From: Edaphochlamys debaryana | Taxonomy: Eukaryota; Chlorophyta; Chlorophyceae; Chlamydomonadales | Assembly: GCA_016858145.1 (NCBI GenBank) | Contig: JAEHOE010000116.1 | Coordinates: 126,501-190,500 of the forward strand | Reading direction: 5' to 3' | DNA: 64,000 bases | Shown here: positions 55,318 through 64,000 of the stretch, in pieces | Layout of the letters: each line of letters starts with the position of its first letter | Position numbering within the stretch: the stretch's first letter is position 1 | Made by a program: the position numbers and the translations under genes | Notes under the pieces: generated by a model | The model's database searches: none | Seen by the model: the letters and a program-made list of their open reading frames with translations, nothing else | Told to the model about the DNA's origin: nothing

Positions 55318-58300
55318 TCACTGCACAACCATGGCTTCCCCATCTAACGATGCACACGTGTGAGCCCCCGCCCCGCCCCTCACCTGCTGCCCCGCCGCCT
55401 TCTTGGCCCCTCCGGCCGCCGCCCTCCGCAGCTGCTCGCCAAGCGCCGCCGCCAGCGGGGGCGGCACGGCGTTGCCCACCTGGCGAATGCGGGCGTCGGG
55501 GGGGCCGGTGAACACGTGGGCGTCGGAAAAGCCCTGGGGGTGGGGGGCAGGAGGGATGGGCAGACGTCACGTTGATGCGGCGGGAAGGGCGGGTACGTGC
55601 GTGAGGGAGGGATTCCGGGGTGGCGCGGCCTGTGCTGCAGCCTCACTTCGAACCCCTCCCCTTGCTTGCCGGGCAGGCCGTGCAGTACCCGTGTACCAGA
55701 GTGCAGCCCTGGTCCCTGCACCGCTCCCCCTCGCCCGCTCTCCCTCGCCGTCCCCCCACCCCATGCCTACCTGCCCCCTCGCCCGCTCCCGCACGCTGAG
55801 CATGCGGTGCTGCCCCCCCTCTGCGTCGGGGTGCACCCAGCCCCGCGAGCCGCGGGCCTCGGGCTGCGCCCCCGTGGTGGCGGTGGGGAGCAGGCCGCGG
55901 TAGGAGCGCCTGGGGGGGGGGAATGGGGGCAGGGCGGTATAAGGTGGGGGGCAGGTCGGACGGCCGCCCATCAGGCTTGCCGTGAGGGCGGGTGGGCTAG
56001 CGCAATGCAGGTCCGCCGCTCGCTGACCCCACTCCACCCTCGGCCCCGGCCGGTCCCCTCGGCCTGCCCCGACCCCCGCGGCCCACCTGCTCAGTAAGTT
56101 CTCCCCATATTTTTTCCCCACCGCCCGCTTGGCCGCCGCCTTGCCCGCCCAGGTGGGGTCGAGCAGGGGCTCCAGGGGGGTGCCCAGGAGCGCGGTCCAG
56201 TCCCGGCCGTTAGGGATGCCGCTAGAAAGGGGATGCGGGTGGGTGCGGGGGCGGGGGTGGGGGGACACGGGCAAGCGGGGAGGGATGGAGGGCTTCCAGG
56301 CAGGCGGGCACAATGCCACCGTCTGCTACAGAAAAGGGGGTCCCGGCACGGGTGTGGCGGCCAGCCAGGCCAAGGCCCCGCGGTTGCCGCGTCAGCAACA
56401 GCCCACTCACGCCAGCATCCGCCGCTCTCGCTCCTCGGGGGTGATGTCCTCCAGGCCGGCGGGGGCCTCGCCCTTCCACGGCAGCTTGCTGGGCGGCATC
56501 AGCACGTGGTCCCGCAGCAGCAGCCACGCCCCCGTCCCCGCCGTCGCCCCCGACTCATCACCCTGTGCCCCGGTCCTGCTGGCAGCCTCGTCGTCAGCGC
56601 CGCTGCCGCCTGCCGCCGGCCCGTGCGCTCCCTGCGCCGGTGCACCCTGAGCCCCGGGGCTGCAGAGCTCGGGGCCGGGCCCGGCGGCCGTGTCCGCTGC
56701 GGCGGTGCGGGGCTGCCGCATGGCGGCGGCGAAGGGGGAGTGGGGCGGCATCGTGTGGGGCATCACGGGGCTGGGGGAGGGGGGGGCGGGAGGCGAGGGG
56801 GGTGAAGGGTGTGTGGGAAGAGGTGTGGAGTAGGCGGAAAGCGCACGGCAAAGCAGCTCAACAGTCCACGCACAGGGCCCGCGGGCGCCCCTTCCCTTTC
56901 CCTCCATGCACAGTCTAGTGAGCACCCCTTCATCCCCCGCACTCACGCGCCCCGGTCACTGCCCCCCTTGAGTGGGGGCAGGTCAGCGATGGCCTCACGG
57001 ATAGTGACCGTGGGGGCGGGGGCGCCGTGGCAGCGGCCCGGGTGGGCGGAGGCCACGTACTTGCCACCGGGCAGGTCCAGGCCGGTGGGGCACGCGGGCG
57101 CGGCGGTGCGGGGCGCGGGCCAGCCGGGCAGGGCCTCACCGGGCGCCGCCGCCCACACGAAGGCGCGCTGGCGTACCTGGGGGACGCCGTAGTGGGAGGC
57201 GTTGAGCGCTCCGATGCGGGCCTGCGGGTGGGGGCGGGGGTTGCGGGGGGTTGCGGGGGGTGGAGGGGAGGGAGCGAGGGCGGCGGAGGGCGGCGGCGCG
57301 GGAGGGAGGGAGGTCAGTGAGCAGTGGGAGCCCATGAGCCGTGCCATGCTGCACGGCCTCGTCCCGCACGTGTGGGGCCATCGCCGGCCACCACCTCTGC
57401 CCTTGTCCGCCAAGATCTCCCGCCCCCGGCCCCGCCCCCACCTGGTACCCCATGGCCAGCAGGGAGGCGAGCGTAAGCCGGGCATAGTAGTTGAGCGGCT
57501 TGGGCGGCGGCTTGGGGGCCTTGGGGGACTTGCGGGCCCGGGAGGCCTTGGCGGGAGCCGCCGAGGGGCTGGGCTCCGAGCTGGAGCTGGGACCGGCGCC
57601 TTGGCTGGCCTCAGCCTCCGCCTCCGCCTCCGCCTTGGCCTCCTCGGCGTCCGCCCCCGCCACGCCCACCTTGTCAGTCCCCGCCCTCAGCTCCTCCCCA
57701 GCCTCGGTCCTCAGCTCATTCTCAGCTCCCGGCTCCGTGCTGCTCTCCTCCTCGGCCTCCGCCGCCGTGTCCGGCTCAGGGCCGTCCGTGCCCTCCGACT
57801 CTGACACGCTGCCGCCCTCAGCGCCGTCCTCGCTGCCGCCGCCGCCGCTGCTTCCGGCCTCGACCTCGCTGCCGCCGCCGCTGCCGCCCTCCCGGTCGCT
57901 GGCGCTCCGGCTCTTGTCCTCGCTCCCGCCCTCCCGGTCGCTGCCTCCGGCCTCGCCGCCCGCCTCCTCGTCCTCCTTGAAGGGCTGCAGGAAGCCGACG
58001 ACGTTCTCCAGCAGGAAGAAGCGCGGGCGGTAGAAGTCCAGGTACGAGAGGAAGGCCAGGACCTGGTGGGGAACAGGAGAAACAGGCAAGGGTAGAGCGG
58101 GGCTGTAGGCGTGCTCGGAAGAGCGGGGCACAAGGATGGACTGTCGGGTGCGGGGGGCAAGGCGTGATGCAGCAGCACGAAGCGCCGACTGGACTCCTAA
58201 CTGGACTGGACTCCTAATAGTATAACCAAGAGTCGCTGAACGGCGAACAGGTCAATGTCTCTTCGTGTTTGGCGTTTGGGGAGTTCAAACTCGCCAGCCG

Positions 58301-61300
58301 CGACAGCTAGGACAGAAGAACGACAGGCTCACCGATCAAAGCCTACTCCACCTTCTACAATTATTGAGCATAACTGTAAAGCGGTTACTGAATGTTCGTA
58401 AACCTGAGCGCGATGGCATTGACAAGCTACTGCCGGGCTTGTGCGGACAAACTAAGAAGCTCCGCAAGTTCAGCAGTGTGAGCGTGTATCGCGACGGCGG
58501 CAGTACCCACCATGGCGTTCTGGCTCATGGCGTCCGCGGTGATGCCCCGCCCCTCGTTCAGTCGGCTGAAGCCGGGGCATGGCGGCCCCCCCGCCAGCAG
58601 CTCCACCTCCCCGGGGGCCGGCAGCCGCGCCGCCAGCTCGGGCGGTATCTCCCGGGCGCCCTTCTGAGCCTCGGGGGAGGCCACACAGCTGGCCTGCACA
58701 CCCGCACGTGTCATGGCGGCCTGGGGTGGCGGGGGACAGCAGGAGGGACACGCCTTTGGCGTCAGGGACGGAGGATGTGGAGAAATTGCTGCCAGTGTTA
58801 GGGGCTAGCCATTTGCGGCTTCCGCAAACGCTACGTCTACCGCAGACGCTGGTCCTGGCCCCCGCCGGCCCCCACCAGCAGCAGGTGCGTGCAGTCCCGC
58901 ACGAACAGGCCCACGGAGGGGAAGTTGGCGCTGAATGCGGCGGCGGCTTCGGGGTCCAGCTCCACGGCCCAGCGGGTGCAGGCGGCGCCGGACTGGCGGA
59001 GGTGGAGGGGGGGGGGGGTCAGAGGGGAGCAAGGAGCAGGGCAGGGGTCAGCTGGGGCATGCAGGGAGGGCAGGCCGGGCCGTGCGGAGCTCCAGTCAGG
59101 GCCCTACACCCGCCCCTCCCCCGCCCCTCCCCACCTGGTGCAGCCCCTCGCTGAGGCCCCCCACTCCGGCGAACACGTCCATGGCGGCCAGGGGCGGGGG
59201 GGAGGGGGCGGGGGGGGGGAGGGGGCGGGGGGGAGGGGGGCGGGGGGGGGGACGGAGGGGGGGAGGGGAGGGGAAGAGGCATGTGATGAGGAGGGGCTGA
59301 AGCGGCCTAGCCCCTGACCGTGTCCCCTCTCCCCTCCTTCACCTCACTCACCCTCCGCCTCGCCGGGCCTCTGGCAGCGCCCTGCCACGCGCGTCGCCGG
59401 CACCTCCTCCTCCTCTCCGCCCTCGTCCTCGTCCTCCCCCGCCTCCTCAGCGCCGAACGCGGGTGCGGACAGCGGGCGGACCTGGGTAGCAGGGCGGGCA
59501 GGAGCGAGGGGGAAGGGCGCACGTCAAAGGACTGCCGTGGCCCCAAGCGGTGTCCGCTAGAGGCCATACTGCACGGCCCTGACCCTGGCCCACCCTCTAC
59601 TCCCTACCATGCCCCCAACACCCGCGGCCCAAGGTCTCCTCCCCGCTTCACCCGCAGCGTGGGGCAGGCGTAGCTCTCATCGTTGTTCCCCTTGCCCGCG
59701 AATGCGGGCTCTGCCCCTGCCTCCGCCCCCTCTGCTTCAGCGCCGCCGGGCGGCAGTACCTCCAGCAGCCGCGCCCGGGCCCACACACCCCCGGCGCTGT
59801 CTTTCCCTGGGAGAGATTCGGAGGTGGAGGGCAGGGGGGCGGGCTGGGGGGCCAGCCACAGCAGGTCGCCAACCTAAGGGGGGGGGAGGGGGAGGTACAC
59901 GAGGGGAGTGTCAGGGCAGTGGGCAGGCGGGCGCCTTGAGTGTGCCACCAAGACCCCTGGCCTGACCACCCATCCCCAGCCCCCCACGCACCCTGTACTC
60001 CACGCCGTCCAGCTCCAGCCCCTCCCCGGGCCCCCCCGGCAGCAGGCGCCAGGCGGGGCCGGGCGGGCGCTGTCCGGGCGGCGGCACGGGCACACCCGTG
60101 GGCAGCTCCTCGGGCAGCGGGTTGCGGAAGGCGGCCTGGCGGGGCGCGTAGGTGAGGCGGTAGAACAGCCGCGGGGGCAGGCCGTTCCTGTGGCGGTCTG
60201 TGTTGTCCTCACGGCGCTGCCGGTCGGCCTGGCGGGGTGGGGGTGAAGGGAAGGTCGACGAGGGCCAACTCATTGTGGTGTTACGATTAGCAGGTTCGAG
60301 CGGCAGAAGTAGAATGCCCCAAGCAAAACCGTAATTGGCATCCCAAAGCGATAAATCCTGTATTGTAGCACAACCACCTCTGCCCCCCGCTGACACACTA
60401 CCCCTGCCCCCGCAGAGACCCTGCATGTCCCCCTCCCCCCACGCACCTGGTGGTTGGGCGCCCTGGCGGTGTGGCCGGCGGCCCGGGTGGTGAGGGGCTC
60501 GGCGGGCAGCAGTCCGACCACCTCGGCGCACACCACCGGGGCGCCGCAGGGGGCCAGGGCCACCTGTCGGGCGCCGGCCTTGGACTTGGACTTGGACTTG
60601 GCCTTGGGCTTGGGCTTGGAGCCGCCCTGCCCCTGCCCCTGCTGCTGCTGGGGGTTGAGCCGCGCCGCCAGCAGCGTGTGCTCGGGCAGGCAGCGGTAGG
60701 CCGCCTCCTTGGGGCCGTGCAGGTGGCCCGCCAGGCCCCCGACCGCCCCGTGCGGCGCGGGCGGGGGCAGGGCCGTGTCCAGGATGAAGAGCTCCGCGGG
60801 GTCGGCCGCATCGCCCAGGAGCGTGGCGTCGCCGGGCACCAGGCGCCGGAGCTGGGGGAGAAGGAGGAAGGAGGGGGGAGGGGAAGTGGAGGGAAGAGAA
60901 CTAGAGAAGGGAAGCTGTTGAGGAGATGCACACGAATGAAATTAATAGCGTCCTCGAAAATCCCGAGCCTCTCCCGCTCACCTGCACCCACAGCTCCTGC
61001 TCGGCGCCCTCCCCGCCCTCCGGTGCCGCCCCGTAGACCGCCATGACCAGGGCCACCTCGCCCTCCGCCACCACGGGCGGATGCGGGGAGCGCTTGCGCC
61101 AGGGGGTGGGGCCCAGGTCGGGTGCCTGCACCGAGGGCCGCAGCACCACCACACTGCCGGGCCGCAGCTCCTCGCCCTCGCCCCGCGCCGCCGCACCGAA
61201 CAGCGCCAGAGCGGGGGAGGAGCTGGGGCGGGGGTCGAGCGGCAGCCAGGCGGGGCCGGAGGCGGGAGCGGGCGAGGAGCCGGCGGAGGGGGAGGCGGTA

Positions 61301-63360
61301 TCGGCGACGGATCCGGAGGGCGAGGCCGGCTCGGTGGAGGATGTGGAGGGTGAGGCGGGGTCGGCGGCGGGCTCGGCGGCGGAGGCGACGGCCGAGGCGG
61401 CGGGCTCGGCGGCGGAGGCGACGGCGGAGGTGGGCTCGGCGGCGGAGGCGACGGCGGAGGTGGGCTCGGCGGCGGAGGCGACGGCGGATGACGTGGGTTC
61501 GGCGGCGGAGGCGACGGCGGCGGAGGTGGGCTTGGCGGCGGAGGCGACGGCGGCGGAGGCGACGGCGGAGGCGACTTGCTTGGAGCGGGCGAGCAGGAGG
61601 GCCACCGCCTCGGCCACTCCGGGCTGTGGGGGGGTGCATGGCGAGCGAGGGGAGGGGAGGAAGCGGGAGGGGCGGGCGGGCGGCGCTCTTCAGTGCTTGA
61701 CGGTGCATGCGGGGTGGTGCGCACTTGGGCCAAAGGAAAGATGGCACCGCTGCGAGGCTCACCGGCCGCTGCCCGGCGCCCCCCAGGCGGAGGGCGAAGT
61801 AGGCGCTCCAGATGAAGGCGACCTGGGGCGGGAGGGGGGTTGGGGGCACGGGTGGGTAGGAGGCCTGCCTGCTCCTGGCGATTTACCGCACGCAAGCCGC
61901 TCCATCCCTTGGGGCCCCCACTCCCTCAGCCCCTGGCCCCACGCACCAGCTCGGTGCAGGCGGCGGGCAGCAGCGGCGCCGCGGGGCCGGGGGAAGCCTT
62001 GGACGTGCTGACCTGCACGCGGGGGGGAAGGGAGGGGACAGGCTTGGCCGAGTACGAGGGCCGAGCCAGGCAGCCAGGTGAAGGAGTGGACAATCAACGG
62101 GGCTTGGGGCGACTGGTGGGAAGGTGCAACGTGCGGCGGTCCGGGCGTTGCTACACCCATACATGTGGTGTCCGACCCACGCACCCCGCGCAGGCGGCTG
62201 CCGCGGGCCCTGCCCGAGCCCTTGACCCGCACGGCCCGCGGCTGCTGCGGCGAGGGCGGGGCGGGCAGCAGCACGCGGTGCACCAGCCGCTCCCCGGCGG
62301 ACGTGGGCAGGGCTGCAGCGCAGGCAGGGGGCGGGCAGGGGCTCCTCAGTGCAGGGGCGCAAGTCAAGTTGCCGCAGCTGCGGAGGTCCGGCCAGGCAGG
62401 AGCGGTAAGTGTCCCAGCAGCAGGCGCCGCTCTCTCACCCTAGCCCCCACCGGCCCACCCCCACTCACGCAGGTGCACCAGCCGCAGGCGCAGGCGCTTG
62501 AGGTGCGCCTCCAGGGACACGGGGGCCGCAGCCTGCCCCTGCCCCCGCCCCCGCCCCAGCTGCCCCGGCAGCACCTGCACCGGCTCCAGCCAGGGTTGCC
62601 CGCCCAGCCGCAGTGCACCCGGACCCACTTCGTCACCCGCCACAGCCGGCCGCCGCCCTCAGCGGGGCCCCAGCTGCCGTCCGTGCGGGCCCCGCCCCCC
62701 GCCTCGCCCTCCGCCCCATCGGCGGTGCATGCGGTGCAGGTGCAGATGATCATCCAGGTCTCCGCCCACCGGCCGTCGTCGCCCCTCCGCGCCTTCCCGC
62801 CCTCCCCGCCATGGGGCACGGGGATGCCCATGCGCAGGGCGCCGCGCTTGCGGGGGGCGGAGGCGAGGTCGGGGCTGGCGGAGCGGTCCCGGCACTGGAC
62901 CTCGAGCTGGAGTGGGGGGAGGGGGGAGGGGGTGGGGAAGTGAGCAAGGCTGTGAAGCAAGGGGGTGGGGTTTGGCGGTGAAGACGGCTGTGCTCCCAGC
63001 CAGTGCGTGCGGCATACGGCTCACCTGGCTGGGGAAGTCGGGGACCTGGGGGGCGGGGGGCACCCAGCAGTCGCCTCCGTCGGTCAGGGGCCCCAGCCCC
63101 GCCGCCAGGGCCGCCATCAGCGCCGACCGCTGCGCCCGCGCCCCGCCACCCTCGCCGTCTTGGCAACACCCCCGTCCGCTTTCAACGCCTTGGCAGCACG
63201 CCCGGCCCCGGTCCTGGCGGCTGCTTTGGCCGCCCTTCTCCGGCCCTCGCCCTGCGCCCGAGCCCCAGAGGCTGCTTTGGACACCTTTCCATGGCCCTCG
63301 TCCCCAGCAGGCTCCGCCTCAGCTGCGCCCTTTCCCGCCGCAAGGGCAGAGGCCGCGGAG

Positions 63361-63391
<31 letters not shown>

Positions 63392-63757
63392 GCAGCTGCT
63401 CGGCAGGCGGACCCTCGGGCGCTCGAGCTCGAGCCACTCGCGAGGACGGCCGCTTGCGGGAAGCGCCCGAGCCGTCGCCGGCCTGACGAGGGGTAGCAGG
63501 GGCACGGGGGCAGGAGGCGGGGTGAGGAGGCGGAGCTCAGGTCGGGTCAACGCCAGCGCGTCAGCGCCCTCGGAACGCGCCGCCGCCCCGCCGCCAGCCC
63601 AACTCACCGCACGCAGAGGGACTAACCGGTCGACCCTGCCCCTCAGCGGAGGAGGCGGTGGGGGAGCCAGGGATCGGGCGCGAGGCGCAAAGCTGACTAC
63701 CGGGGCCGCGGGGCGCGCTTGCGGCCGCGCGCCGCTGAGCACCCTGCCGCCGAACAT
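55318..63757 (-). CDS. DNMT1/MET1-type DNA (cytosine-5) methyltransferase
   Basis: Maintenance-type methyltransferases copy CG methylation after replication. From 62312 down the exons are 62312-62185, 62012-61947, 61822-61763, 61623-60982, 60851-60447, 60228-59992, 59873-59652, 59481-59352, 59187-59135, 58992-58876, 58720-58511, 58062-57442, 57221-56947, 56770-56411, 56221-56087, 55909-55771 and 55533-55318. The N-terminal part (63757-63608, about 63489-63025, about 62910-62456) is less certain. BAH-like regions include RPGSVVVLRPSV to DPAELFILD, and VGDLLWLAP onward. Catalytic motifs: I MDVFAGVGGLSEGLHQ, II WAVELDPEAA, IV GGPPCPGFSRLN, VI RFFLLENVVGF, VIII VRQRAFVWAAAPGE, IX-X HRMLSVRERARGQGF and RQVGNAVPPPLAAALG. 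Oddities: Pro replaces Gln in motif IV, an acidic insertion of about 145 residues follows motif VI, and the motif I exon lacks an AG acceptor. Total is roughly 1,600 residues. The C terminus may be altered by an intron after KKAAGQQ. Confidence 0.88.
61366..61580. repeat. Coding minisatellite in the DNMT1-type gene
   Basis: A unit of about 30 bases (GGGCTCGGCGGCGGAGGCGA, then CGGCGGAGGT on the plus strand) is repeated with variation, encoding repeated VASAAEPTSA on the minus strand within exon 61623-60982. Unit length varies by multiples of three, so the frame is kept. It forms a disordered Ala/Ser/Glu/Pro linker before the BAH-like region. Confidence 0.8.
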
Positions 63758-64000
63758 CTTGATGCCCGCTCCAGCTGAGAGGAGAGGAAAGCGCACGCCG
63801 CTATCCGGTACTGCTCCAGAAGGCCATAGTGGTGCCACTAGTGCTTCAGGGCTCTGCGCCGCGTGCGAGTTGGGGCCGACGTCAGGTTATGTCGGTCCAG
63901 TCGAGAGGAACGAGACGCAACAGCTTTTGCAATCGCCGGTGCACCTGGGACACACAGCATATAGTTCTGCATACTTAGACCTGAGCCAAGCCAAGTCGGA
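63758..64000. promoter_or_regulatory. Upstream region of the DNMT1-type gene
   Basis: The window ends 243 bases before the DNMT1 start codon. This is presumably 5' UTR and proximal promoter. It is less GC-rich than the gene. The reading frame stays open upstream of the chosen ATG to about 63838 but without another ATG. Confidence 0.35.

Noticed and set aside
50764..63757. KDZ-type transposon around the TET/JBP and methyltransferase genes
   Set aside because: TET/JBP genes in fungi and algae can travel with such transposons, but I see no transposase, terminal inverted repeats or target duplication here.
1..64000. CRISPR array, prokaryotic operon or phage region
   Set aside because: No repeat-spacer structure. 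Genes are spliced, widely spaced and eukaryotic.
1..64000. tRNA, rRNA or snRNA genes
   Set aside because: No convincing tRNA A/B boxes or cloverleaf and no conserved rRNA or snRNA segment was noticed; a covariance-model scan would be decisive.

Overview
The window is nuclear DNA of a eukaryote, most probably a core chlorophyte green alga. It is very GC-rich, its genes are split by many short introns (mostly GT-AG, a few GC-AG), and it carries a plastid-type isopropylmalate isomerase small subunit, cytosolic ribosomal protein eL43, the splicing factor U2AF1, RNA polymerase III factor BRF1, a DNMT1/MET1-type cytosine methyltransferase and a TET/JBP-type dioxygenase. Putative UGUAA polyadenylation signals, typical of green algae, follow several genes. 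BBS2 and an LRRIQ1-like protein indicate cilia, or ancestry that keeps ciliary genes. The species cannot be fixed from sequence alone.

Layout. 0.76-1.9 kb (+): a divergent 14-3-3 gene with an in-frame TAG. 2.8-8.0 kb (-): BBS2 in 18 exons. 8.6-12.1 kb (+): a presumed mitochondrial beta-helix protein. 12.8-13.8 kb (-): a small unidentified membrane protein. 14.9-16.4 kb (-): RPL37A, divergent from U2AF1 at 17.3-18.6 kb (+). 18.6-20.2 kb: spacer with short tandem and direct repeats. 20.2-22.4 kb (+): an OMA1/M48-like protease with an altered zinc motif. 22.4-25.1 kb: gene-poor. 25.1-27.5 kb (-): a KH-KH-KH-KH-WW RNA-binding protein, divergent from the LRRIQ1-like gene at 27.9-37.8 kb (+). 38.2-40.9 kb (+): leuD. 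41.9-47.4 kb (+): BRF1. 47.7-49.2 kb (+): an unidentified protein with two related domains.

The distal 13 kb holds the most interesting pair, both on the minus strand: a TET/JBP-family dioxygenase resembling the algal 5-methylcytosine-modifying enzyme CMD1 (50.8-54.4 kb), directly downstream of a DNMT1-type cytosine methyltransferase with BAH regions (55.3-63.8 kb). The two could make and then modify 5-methylcytosine, although shared regulation is only inferred from adjacency.

A second feature runs through the window: many introns start with a long G-rich tract and end with a long C-rich tract, so their ends are complementary. These introns are concentrated in BBS2, LRRIQ1-like, BRF1, the dioxygenase, DNMT1 and the later leuD introns. 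They are absent or weak in RPL37A, U2AF1, the OMA1-like gene and the first leuD introns. Exon coordinates below were read by eye and confirmed only by phase continuity and family similarity.
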